Source of the DNA: Deinandra increscens subsp. villosa | Lineage: Eukaryota > Streptophyta > Magnoliopsida > Asterales > Asteraceae | Assembly (NCBI GenBank): GCA_039602395.1 | Contig: JBCNJP010000025.1 | Span: forward strand, 98,125,265-98,189,264 | DNA length: 64,000 nt | Reading direction: 5' to 3' | In this document: in pieces, positions 9,438-18,743 of the stretch | Layout: each line of letters opens with the position of its first letter | How positions within the stretch are numbered: position 1 is the stretch's first letter | Notes under the pieces: generated by a model | Databases searched by the model: none | Seen by the model: only the letters and a program-made list of their open reading frames with translations | What the model was told of the DNA's origin: nothing | Made by a program: the position numbers and the translations under genes

Positions 9438-11179
9438 TTACATGATAAAAACGTTACAACAAAGGTTACATAATAAACATGAGAAAGCATTCATACTCTC
9501 AGCACTGTTTGAAGTCATTAAATCATATCTGTTAATCGGTGAGTAATATCTTGCCCATCTTTCAAAACCAATGTCGGTAAGTATATCGCGAACCTTGGGT
9601 CGACCCTCGCAGAGAGCCTCGAAACAACTATTGAACTCGGCAGGCGTCCATGCTTTACAAGTTTGCCAAAATAGGGTTTCTGCAACTTTACTCTTCAAGC
9701 CTAAATTTCCCACAAGATGACGACAACAAAGCCCGTGAAAAGCTCGTGGATAAACGGTTCTTATTCCGAGGTCAATAGAGGCGGCTCTATCAGAAATAAA
9801 TAAAAGATTGGGACTGTCTTCAATCGACTCACTCATTTTTGATAGAAACCACGTCCAACATTCGCCACTTTCACTCTTACCAAACCCATAGGCGATGGGT
9901 AAAATCTGATTGTTTCCATCCATCCCAACAGCTATAAACATTGTACCTTTAAATTGGCCCTTAAGATGTGCCCCATCAATTATAATTATTGGTCTTAATT
10001 GTTGGGTGAAACTTCTTATCTAAAATAAAAATATATATGTAAGTTGTAAACAATAAAATTATAATAATTAGTGTTTAATAAAAATAATAAAAAATTACTT
10101 ACAGCAGCTCCTAGGGCAACATAACACATCTCAAAACGACTTTCCTCGTCCAACCAAATATCAGTGACCGTTCCCGGATTAAGTTTTTCCAGATTATAAA
10201 AATAAAATGGGAGTTTAGCAAAAGACTCGGCGGGTGATCCACAGATAAGTTCTAATGCGTAGTTCTTACCACGCATTCCTTGTTTGTAGGATATATTTAT
10301 CCCAAATCTTTGGTTGATGTCCTTGACAATTTCACCACCACGGTATACACGATTACAATTCTTTATCTGCTCTTTAATTATGTGACCCAATGCCTTTTTG
10401 TTCGCATTGCGATTTCTCGGATGAAGTTCAGTGCTTGAACATGTGTGGATGGTGTTGAAATGGTTAACATGAAATGCCTCGGTACCCTTATATGCATTTG
10501 ATCTTAATTCCCACTGACAATTGTCAGAAACACATACAACAGTATATCTCTCTCTATTAGATCTTTTAACCTTAAATTCAAAACACTCTTTTATAGCTAG
10601 CAACGAAAGCTCTAATTTGAGTTCCTCTTTATTTTTAAAAATTCTTCCAACAAAAGGATGAGAAGATGAAGATGGAAGAGTATTTGTGGGTTGGTTGTTG
10701 AATGTATCAGGAACAGGCTCGGTATCATCAATTTGAAATGTTTCATCTGTATTATTATTTTCATATTTAAAATCCAAATCGTTGTTTTCTAAATTTAAAT
10801 CAGGAAGAAAATCTTTTTTTTTTGGATTTGACCCATGAGAAGAAGCTGGTTTAGTTGGATCACAACCAGAAATACAAGATTCAACAACGTACAAGTAAAT
10901 AATTTCTTTAACATTTTGCTGAACAATTTTTAAAAATATTGAAACATCATTATCATCATAAATATCAACTGGAAAAGCATACGTCGACATTTTATAAGAC
11001 ATACGTGATATATTAAAGAGACGAAAACGATTAGAAATGTACGATTTGAGTTCATAAAAACGCATGTTTGAGTTTACGCTAATCGCACGTCGAAAACAGT
11101 TAAAGGGGACATACTCGAGTGAACAACTTCTTTCTTCCCAGTTACCACCAAAACAAACAACAACATTGTTAAACTCCAT
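9438..11179 (-). CDS. MURA-type (MuDR family) transposase, C-terminally shortened
   Basis: Two exons, 10103-11179 and 9438-10019, are joined across an 83-base GT-AG intron (10020-10102) in phase 0, giving 552 codons with stop. Residues 1-90 resemble the PB1-like start common in plant MURA proteins. A MuDR DNA-binding domain follows around FVGRIFKNKEELKLELSLLA to CQWELR. The MULE catalytic domain then shows all three acidic landmarks: IIIIDGAHLKG (first Asp), LLFISDRAAS (second Asp) and SNSAESMNA (Glu). The frame ends about 17 residues after the Glu, so the usual C-terminal extension and SWIM zinc finger are missing, and no continuation is visible to 9300. The protein may bind and partly act but is probably incomplete. 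Confidence 0.8.
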
Positions 11180-11220
11180 TATCTCAACGTTTTTAAGAAC
11201 TTAAACAACAAAAATTCGTA

Positions 11221-11227
11221 TTTTATA
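11221..11227 (-). promoter_or_regulatory. TATA box of the MURA gene
   Basis: On the minus strand TACTATAAAATACG lies about 45 bases before the ATG at 11179. Just beyond it is a cluster of CGGTCG palindromes (11235-11370). Confidence 0.5.
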
Positions 11228-11234
11228 GTAGAAA

Positions 11235-11370
11235 ATGCCATGTCCGACGGTCGGCACGACCACAGGGACGGTCGCCACGACCGTCGTACAAGATTTGATT
11301 TGACGTGCAGAACATACACGGTCGTCCTGGTCAGAAACACTGTCGTCCTGACGTAGTCAACGGTCGTCCC
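11235..11370. repeat. CGGTCG palindrome cluster between MURA and GRF-like genes
   Basis: Includes GACGGTCGGCACGACC, GGGACGGTCGCCACGACCGT and further ACGGTCGTCC copies. It sits at the promoter side of the transposase gene. Confidence 0.7.
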
Positions 11371-11518
11371 GCCAAATTATTTATTAAAAAAAAATTAAAA
11401 TTTTTTTTTATAATTTTATAATAACTATACATATTTATTTAATATTATTAAATATTAAATTCTAAAATAAAAACCGAAATTCTTGATTGATAAAGAGAAA
11501 ATGAAACTACATTTATTC

Positions 11519-12109
11519 TCAAAATAAAAACCGAAACATAATCAAAACGATGACCACCCCAATTACATAATTCTTGATTGATACGTTTGATTTAAGTTTC
11601 AAACTTGTAACTTCTTCCTCCAGCATCATCTTCTCTACTTCTATATTTGAAAACTTCAACAACTTAAGTTTCAAACTTTTGACTTCTTCCTCCAACATCA
11701 TCTTCTCCGCTTCTAGTTTTGAAACCTTCATTTCTAGTACTTGATTTTTCATAGCTAATAATTTTGATTTCGCCTCAAAGTCTTCAACAACAGGAGACGA
11801 TGCAACATCATCTTTCCACATGAAAAAATTACAATCGGATTTGCCCTGAATTAAAAATAGTTTGAAGTTTATTTATATATACATATTAAGAATAGATTGA
11901 AATATATTAATTTTAATACTTACAAACCATAAGGAACACCCGAAAAATTCATGACCTGGACGTGTAGTACCATCCCCGGCAACTCTTGAGACTGCAGGAA
12001 TGTCATGAAAACAACATACATTCCCCTTTGAATCAAGAATTAAAGTCTTGTGTTTTTTGTTAATACTAGTTTTGGATGAGGAAGAACGACTCATGTTTGA
12101 ACGACTCAT
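11519..12109 (-). CDS. GRF-type zinc-finger, coiled-coil, membrane-anchored small protein (MULE cargo)
   Basis: Two exons, 11924-12109 and 11519-11845, with GTAAGT/CAG borders, join in phase 0 to give 170 residues. The first part (VCCFHDIPAVSRVAG, then TRPGHEFFGCSLWF and SDCNFFMWKDD across the splice) follows the plant GRF zinc-finger pattern, although the usual CxCG start is altered to a CC..H form. Residues of about 78-140 are a repeated coiled coil (KMMLEEEV.SLKLK occurs twice). The end is a hydrophobic segment, YVIGVVIVLIMFRFLF, that would anchor the protein in a membrane. Plant genomes hold many such GRF/coiled-coil/TM proteins of unknown role. Its position inside the MULE makes it captured cargo. 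Confidence 0.65.
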
Positions 12110-12167
12110 GTTACCTAAAAAAATATAGAGAGTTTGAGTTAGGTGGTAATGTGTGAAGTTTGTATGG

Positions 12168-12175
12168 TATTTATA
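12168..12175 (-). promoter_or_regulatory. TATA box of the GRF-like gene
   Basis: On the minus strand CACCTATAAATACC lies about 60 bases upstream of the ATG at 12109. Confidence 0.55.
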
Positions 12176-12249
12176 GGTGTAAAAAGGAGAATATTATATA
12201 TTATATATTATTGTTTATAAAAATAAAATTAAAAAACATTTTACTTCTT

Positions 12250-12560
12250 AAACGGTCGGACGACCGTGGATTGTCCGACCACGACCGTGTTCCCAGACGG
12301 TCGGACGACCTTAATTTGCCTTTTCGAATTAAAAAAAAAATAAAAACAACGGTCGTGGCGCACCCGACATGTGTGTCAGACGGTCGAGCCGACCGTCGCA
12401 GACAGAATGTATCGACGGTCGTCCGACCAATCGCACGGTCGGACGACTATAAAAAACCTATACGTGTCACAAAATTATTTGATAGAAACTCACGGTCGTG
12501 CGACCGTGGTTGAACGGCTAGGACGACCGTCGATGCGGCTATTCTCGTCCAACCGTGGTC
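12250..12560. repeat. Right subterminal array of CGGTCG palindromes
   Basis: Dense ACGGTCGGACGACCGT-type palindromes, mirroring the array inside the left end. The array runs directly into the right terminal inverted repeat at 12541-12580. Confidence 0.75.
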
Positions 12561-12609
12561 AAACCGGCTATTTTCGTCTTTTTCCCTTTTTAAAATCACT
12601 CTTTTGATT

Positions 12610-12885
12610 TTTGACACAATGTTCAGATCATTTTTTCATTGTGTAAAAATGTTTAGATTATTGTCAAAATTATATATAGTGTTGTTATATATAAAATAAA
12701 AAAAACAATTTTTTTTATTTTTGACAGCATTTGACACAATGATCTGAACATTTTGACACAATATGACGCAATGATCTGACATTTTGACACAATATAACAC
12801 AATGATCTGAACATTTAGACACAATATGACGCAATGATCTGAACATTTTGACACAATGATCTGAACATTTTGATACAATCGAAAA
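12610..12885. repeat. Imperfect minisatellite of ACACAATGATCTGAACATTTTG units
   Basis: GACACAATGATCTGAACATTTT and variants (GACGCAATGATCTGA, TAACACAATGATCTGAAC) repeat at about 12720-12880 with a compound unit of 32-33 bases. At 12613-12665 the same motif appears in inverted form, so the block could fold back. It lies directly outside the MULE. Confidence 0.65.
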
Positions 12886-13631
12886 AGTAATATATATTTT
12901 TTTATGGTGTAAATTTAAAAAAAAATAATGTTGTATTTAAAAGTTATTAATGTTTACAAAATGGAGGAAATTTGACAAAAGTCAAACATGTCTTTCCATT
13001 TTATTTTCTTTAGTTTTTCTCTCTAATTGTATACGAGAAAACCTTGTGCCATAAATCTTCACCTAATTAAAAATCTAATAGATATAATTTCTTGTTATTT
13101 TTTTTATCCAAATCAAACTTCCTACAATAATTTCTCTTCGAGTTATTAATATCTTAGTAATTTATTGGTGAAGTCTTTACCCATGCCCATTTACCCAATG
13201 GACCTTCACCTAGGGATCATCGCCAGTCCTATCCGTCACAAAAGGTTCTCCGATTTGTAGCAATGATTATTTGTTTCTATATTTCAAGCATCAACAACAA
13301 AATCTTTGTTATATCATCATTAACTTTAAAACCCTAGGCGGACCGCTGATGTGAGAATTTTAACCCGGGCTAACAAAATCCTTTCACACGAAGCTCACAA
13401 CCATATCCGGTCAATAAAACCAACCAAACCATTTCACGTTTCTTTAGCCGATTGGCGTTTACATCTATGATTAAATCCCACAGATAATTTGTCGTAAATA
13501 TATTGAACAGGCTATATTCTTTTTGGTATATATGATTCAAATATTATAACATATTTCCATCACTAATCATACATACACAAGTCTATAACAGTAAAAATAA
13601 ATAGTCCAAATAATATCGATACACCAACCGA
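12886..13631. other. Downstream region of CP12, no gene seen
   Basis: Mostly AT-rich. The part next to CP12 (13500-13631) is its probable 3' untranslated region. No other reading frame with a recognisable product. Confidence 0.5.
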
Positions 13632-14027
13632 TCAATTATCGTATGTACGGCACTCATCGGTCTCGGGGTTATCCTTGCAGTACGTCTCCAACGGGTCCGA
13701 GTCTTTAGCCTTGTCCCGCGCATGGCTCGACGCCGCGCTGAGCTCCTCAACCTCATCCCACGCCGCCACGCACTCGCCGCTCGCCGGGTCATCGGCGCAC
13801 GACTCCTTAGCCGCCTCGATGCTGGTGGCAATCTGTTCCGACAGACCATCAGGCGTCGCTCTCGCCGGCCTCATGTACATCATCCTGCCGGAGGTTATGG
13901 CGGCGGTGGTGGTGGGTGGCTTGAACCATGAGGACGGCTTCAGGCTGGCGCCGAGCTTGGGTGAGTCGGATGACGGGTTGGCCAGGACTCGGGGGATTGA
14001 GAGGCTAACTCCGGCTATTGAGGCCAT
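13632..14027 (-). CDS. CP12: Chloroplast CP12, Calvin-cycle redox scaffold protein
   Basis: A 131-residue intronless protein. Residues 1 to about 53 are a Ser/Pro/Ala-rich chloroplast transit peptide. The mature part carries the N-terminal cysteine pair Cys77/Cys86 (SCADDPASGEC), the CP12 signature AWDEVEEL at 89-96, and the C-terminal pair Cys117/Cys126 (YCKDNPETDEC) with the conserved end RTYDN. In this family the oxidised protein links GAPDH and phosphoribulokinase into an inactive complex in the stroma in darkness, and thioredoxin releases it in light. All key residues are present, so the gene looks functional. No neighbour suggests co-regulation. Confidence 0.97.
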   Translation of the reverse strand: MASIAGVSLSIPRVLANPSSDSPKLGASLKPSSWFKPPTTTAAITSGRMMYMRPARATPDGLSEQIATSIEAAKESCADDPASGECVAAWDEVEELSAASSHARDKAKDSDPLETYCKDNPETDECRTYDN

Positions 14028-14078
14028 TGTGAATTGGTTGTTGTGAATGGTGGTACGACTGTGGTAATGGTAGTAAGA

Positions 14079-14140
14079 TATATAATTGGGAAACTTGGTG
14101 ATTTTGGGACGCTTGTTTCTTATCGTGTATTAGCCAATCA
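14079..14140 (-). promoter_or_regulatory. CP12 core promoter with TATA, I-box and CCAAT elements
   Basis: Reading towards the gene on the minus strand are ATTGGCT (inverted CCAAT, about 14132-14139), a GATAAG I-box (14119-14124) and TTATATAT (14079-14086), about 55 bases before the ATG. GATAAG I-boxes are typical of light-regulated photosynthetic genes. Function is inferred from position. Confidence 0.5.
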
Positions 14141-14186
14141 TGTTGTTACACGTCTGCACCAAAGCTAGAGATATTTTTGGTTGAAG

Positions 14187-16244
14187 TTAATATCTTTTAT
14201 ATTGTTCCGTAACTACTCATATATCTTATGATATCTTTTTTTGAGTTGCGTGATCTTTGGTTTTGTGGTGTGGTACTTTTCAAACAATATCTTGGTTTAA
14301 ATCTTAACATCTAGGTAGTTACCCCAATGATTAAAAGGGTTTAACAAGGTCGAAAACATGTTTATTCTGACTTAGAAGGTGAAATGGATCGGAATATCGA
14401 TGTGTACCATACAACTAGATTTACAAAATATTAATCTCTAACCGAATCAAACCATTTATAGATATTATTAGAGAAGCCTTGAAAATCTAGTCTAGACCCC
14501 TCTTCAATTAACAAGGATCAAGATCAAATGAGCACTAGCTTCTTTAAATGTTTAGGGTTCAAGTTTTATAATGAATACTGTGGTGTAAAATTGTCGTTAA
14601 AAATAGTTGATAGTTCCACCAATGGCCATTTATCATTTATCTCAACTATTACTTATTTTATAGGCCAGACAAGATAAATTAACTTGAAAAGACTAATTTA
14701 ATAAGTAAAAGTGTTTATATGACCTATAAACCCCACACTAATTGTTTATATAAACCAATGTAGGACAAACCCTATACATTGCAATGTTTTGATCTATAAC
14801 CCGAATGGACCCTCCTTAAAAACCAACGTACTAGTTAGTCACAGCTAGCTCCCTCCAGACTAGAGGTGCACAAATAAACAGATTAACCAAACCGACCCGA
14901 TTTTTAACCCTTAAACCGAACTGCTTAATAACCGAAATATCAAGAAACGATTGCAAACCGATCAAAACCGACGATTCCAGATGGGTTAGACCCTTTTCTA
15001 AAATATTTGATTGTAACTGGTTAATTGGAACTGATCATTTTGATCCTTTTAATAACCAGTTATTATCATTAACTAAAAGAATAACCGTTTTTGCAACGAC
15101 TGTATAGCCGTTTATACTTTGCTCGACTTTTTTGGCTCCCTTGCCCGCGTAACACATGCATAGATAGATGGTGGGCTGGTGGTTGTGTTAGTTTCATGAC
15201 ACCTTTTATTCATCTTCTCTAAACACTTCAAAAACGTTCAGAATGCATTTTCCAACCATCAGAAAGATATTACATATTGGAACATGATAGAGGGGTATTA
15301 CAATTCCTTAAACCCTTAAGTTCCAATAAACTCTTACAATCTTAGGAGCCACTTACATTTGGTTAATCCAAAGGTAAGTATATTTAATGGGCTTTATTTA
15401 CAGATCAAGTCTCATTATAAAAGTGGTTGGTGAGATGATCAATTTGTGCAAGAAGCAAGAAGCCAATTCATGAGCGATTATAGTTATACTAAAGTTTATG
15501 GCAATCAAGCCCCATAAAAAAGAAAGACAAGAGCACAAGAGAGTATAATGTTCTGCATCTAGACGTTAACTTTGGTGATACTCCTAAGTTTGGAACATCA
15601 GTATATCACTTGATTATGATATTCAAGTATAAGAGGAACCTCCAAGACATTGAACAGGGAGGGACAAAACCAAAGCAATTGCCAAAATAAGGGTAAAGAC
15701 ATCTTGTCATCCAATTATGAAGCCAAAAAGTCGAGCCTCACTGATTATCTGGCTTAGACGAATTGAGTGAAGAAGAAAGCCATACGACATTTGCGAAGTT
15801 TGGGGAAATTAAAGTACTTTTCGTAGACACAACATATTTGACTCCATTCCAAAGAGCCGAACACAAGGGTCATTGTAACTAGAACATAGACAAATACAAC
15901 ATGCTCGGTAGCAATTAGTTTTAGTTTGTTGTTGTATCAAATCATATAGATTTCTTGTTGTTTTATTTATGTAATTTTATTTTTATTTACTAATCCAAGC
16001 TTTATTATTTATTTATTTATTTAATAATTTACGTGTATTTATATTATTTTTATAAATAAAATGATTAATTTGTTTACTAAAAATAAAAAGTCATAGTGAT
16101 GTGAAAACAACGAGGATGTATGTAGGAAGAACAATGTTAAAATAAAAAAAATTACATGTATAAATGATAGGTAAAATGTTATACATGTAAAAATGTTAGG
16201 TAAAAGACTAATATCACTAGTACTATGTATTAAAAGAATAACAT
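14187..16244. other. Intergenic, decayed repeats, no convincing gene
   Basis: At 14860-15080 there is a run of AACCGA/AACCG motifs beginning GTGCACAAATAAACAG, which looks like an old MITE or LTR fragment. At 15700-15850 a plus frame reads ELSEEESHTTFAKFGEIKVL, faintly like an RNA-recognition-motif edge, but stops surround it. The rest is AT-rich. Confidence 0.4.
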
Positions 16245-16554
16245 TTAGGCTATGTGTAATGGATAAAGCCCCATAAAGCCCGACAAGGGGCATTATGCGC
16301 CATGTGGACGCTGACTGGGCAAGGGGCTTTATGGGGCTTTATGGTGTAGTGGATAAAGCCCCGTGAAGCCCCACCATCATTACTTAATATTTCTTTATTT
16401 TTTATTGTATTTAAACTATTTTAATTAAAATAAAAATTTCAACTAATTAAAAATAAAAGATTACAACTTAATTAAAATAAAAATTACAACTAATTTAAAA
16501 AAAAAAATACAACTTAATAAAAATAAAAATTACAACTAATTTAAGAAAAAAAAA

Positions 16555-17866
16555 TTACAACTTCCATTTCTTTTTGATTCGTTCCATCTTTTTCTGATGG
16601 AGGGCGAGGTAAACCGGATCGGCGTTTTCAGGCGGTTTTTGGGCGAGGAACTCGAGATCCTTGTCGAGTTGATAATCGTCGATTTGCTCGACTTGCTTTT
16701 TCTTCGACCGTGCAAGATCTTGAATACTCTCGGCCATCACCGCTTGCAATTCGGTGACCGGAGCCTTTCCACGGTTAGCCCTCGCGAAATCTCGACCTCT
16801 TGGCCTCCCACTAGTAGTCTCCACGGGTGGAGTCGGAGCATCATCCTCATCATCATTGTCCGAATCATTCAAATTAATATCGAATGTTCGAGCGGTGGAG
16901 TCAAACGACTCGGGATCGGCGGAAGACGACGTCTTGGATTTCTTGCTTTTTCGGGTTTGACGTGTTGTTATATCCGCTTTCGATCTCCACTTCTCGCTTT
17001 GGTAGAGAAACGACCAACACCTTTTGAGAGTGAAGTGACCACGCTCCGCTCCATATTCGATCACCGCCCTATCGTAAATGTCGGCGTCGTTCGCACCACT
17101 CGGCCAATTTGATCTGGACCGATCATAGTAAGTTGAGAAAGCTTGACATTTTTTGTTTATTTCTCTCCATTTGGACGACAACGAATCCGGGTTTCGGTAT
17201 TCCCCCTTCCCCATCAAGGTGAAAAACTTGGACCGAATCTCGTCCCAAAATTCTCTCGCATCTTGATTGTTTGCTAAAAAAAAAAAAGAGACAAAAGTTA
17301 GTAAAAAAAAAATTATTTTTTTTTAAAAAATATAACTTTTAGTTAAAAAAAAAACCTTTTGTCGGGTTCTCCGAAGCTTCAATGTAAGCTCGACAAAGAG
17401 CGTAACACTCGTCGTCGCTCCAAAATTGTATCTCCTTCGTCGTTCTCGCGTCGGCCTCCTTTTTTTTGTGAGATCGTTTGCTCTTTCCTCTCCTTTGTTT
17501 TGGTTGTGATGCACCGACCTCTTGTGTTTCTTGGACGATTTCATCATCCTCATCTTGAAGAGAAAATGGTTGAGATGCTCGAGGGGTTGGAGTTTGTCGC
17601 GAGGTTGGAGAAGGTCGTGGGGTTGGAGAAGATTGAAATGGTTGAGGTGGATAACCTCCAAATTGTGGTTGGGAGAATTGGGAAAAACCTTGAGAGTAAA
17701 GGTTCATGCTTGAGAATTGGTTCGGGAAAGGTTGAGTGGCGGGGTTCATTGGCGGGTATTGAGGGGGAGGCATGTTCATAAACATTTGCCAAAGGTTTTG
17801 ATCGGGTTCGTTCTCCCCGGTATTAGGTCGAGAGTTGGGTTGGTTGTTGGGTTGGTTGGGAAACAT
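16555..17866 (-). CDS. Harbinger Myb/SANT-like DNA-binding protein
   Basis: Exons 17356-17866 and 16555-17273 with GT-AG borders give 409 residues. Residues 1-110 are Pro/Gln/Asn-rich (MFPNQPNNQPN..., YPPMNPATQPFPNQF). A basic patch (RRGKSKRSHKKKEAD) serves as a possible nuclear signal. The SANT/trihelix-like domain spans the splice: FWSDDECYALCRAYIEASENPTKANNQDAREFWDEIRSKF, then SLSSKWREINKKCQAF. The C-terminal half has an acidic run (NDSDNDDEDDAP) and a charged helical tail ending MERIKKKWKL, like the NAM-associated C-terminal domain. In this transposon class the protein binds element ends and brings in the transposase. A TATA box is at 17941-17950 on the minus strand. The sequence appears intact. 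Confidence 0.8.
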
Positions 17867-17940
17867 TTTTAAAAGAAAATAGATGAAGTAGAAGAGAATT
17901 GAGTTGGTGTGGTGTGTGAAAGTTTATAAAATATGTGGGG

Positions 17941-17950
17941 TATTTATAGT
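17941..17950 (-). promoter_or_regulatory. TATA box of the Harbinger gene
   Basis: The minus strand reads CACTATAAATACCCCAC about 75 bases before the ATG at 17866. Confidence 0.55.
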
Positions 17951-18186
17951 GAAAAAGGTGTTTAAATTAAATTTTAAAAAAAAAAAAAAAAGTTAACGGA
18001 TATATAGCCGTTCAACGGCTAAATTTTTTGACTTTCCTCCTTTTCTCCGGCGTTATCACGCTGACGCCCCGGGCGAATTTGGGCTCCATAACGCCCCATA
18101 ACGCCCGGGCGTAGTGGGCCGGGGCGTTATATGGGGCGTTATGGGGCGTTATGAAGCCCAAAAACGCCCCACTACGTTTAGCCTTA

Positions 18187-18743
18187 GTGTTAGAATACAT
18201 TCTAATCAATTCTTATAACGCTTATGAGAAAAAGTGACAAACCACAACCCATAGAGTTTCTAAGTTTATTTTAATCTCATAATCATAATTTCAATAAACT
18301 TATTTTTTATATCTTTTTAAATTTTTTATCATCAACGAGCTCATAGCTCATTAATATTTGGTAGACTTAATGACCTAAGGTCTTTGGTTCAAAACCGGAT
18401 ATGGAAAAAAATACTTACCTGGCTGGAGAGACAAATTTTTTTGAATATAACCGAATTTTCTCTAAAGTTAAAGATAAATATACAAAAAGACAATATCGAT
18501 ATCCCAAAAAATTTATGAATTTTATGACATACACATTTTCATCGCGTTTCATCATCGTCCATAAATATCTTTCGGGTCAGGCGTCGGGTTTATCGCTACT
18601 TGAGGGGGTATTTGGCTATTTGCCCAATAACTAAAATCCCCAAATACGATGAGATGAGCACATACTTCTAACTAATTCCCTTTATAGAATTCACATCGCA
18701 TTTGATTGGATTTGACGCATTAACATATCAATATTCGATCGTC
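18187..18743. other. Region upstream of the endopeptidase gene
   Basis: AT-rich intergenic sequence that should hold the promoter of the gene starting at 18744. I could not single out a convincing TATA box. Reading frames here are short. Confidence 0.4.

Larger units (their letters stand above)
6033..12586. mobile_element. Mutator-like element (MULE) carrying ULP1-like, SANT-like, GRF-like and MURA genes
   Basis: Outer inverted repeats: 6033-6072 and the reverse complement of 12541-12580 agree at 39 of 40 positions (core TTTGACCACGGTTGGACGAG). The 9-mer TTTTTAAAA occurs directly outside both ends (6024-6032 and 12587-12595) and could be the MULE-sized 9-bp duplication, although its low complexity weakens this. 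Inside are a plus-strand ULP1-like gene and three minus-strand genes, each with its own TATA box. Arrays of CGGTCG-N-CGACCG-type palindromes lie between them. The arrangement recalls Kaonashi-type MULEs, which carry ULP1-like genes. The transposase C-terminus is missing, so mobility may depend on another element. Confidence 0.85.
16248..18183 (-). mobile_element. PIF/Harbinger element carrying only the SANT-like gene
   Basis: Ends are GGCTATGTGTAATGG (16248) and, inverted, GGCTAAACGTAGTGG (ending 18183). The flanks are TTA at 16245-16247 and 18184-18186, the 3-bp duplication expected of PIF/Harbinger. Both subterminal regions are rich in GGGGC(T/G)TTATGG-type repeats (ATAAAGCCCC on the left, ATAACGCCCC on the right). 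Inside is one two-exon gene on the minus strand. No DDE transposase is present, so the element is non-autonomous. Confidence 0.9.

Noticed and set aside
12160..12607. Arg/Asp-rich frames at the right MULE end
   Set aside because: Translations of CGGTCG palindromes.
6003..12695. Similar words TAGTGTTG(C/T)TATATATA outside both MULE ends
   Set aside because: Low-complexity and at different distances from the ends; the right copy is about 90 bases away, so it is not a target duplication.
13675..14046. Frames antisense or overlapping to CP12
   Set aside because: Shadows; the CP12 frame has all family signatures.
16597..17112. 171-codon plus frame opposite the Harbinger gene
   Set aside because: Antisense to a clear two-exon SANT-like gene.
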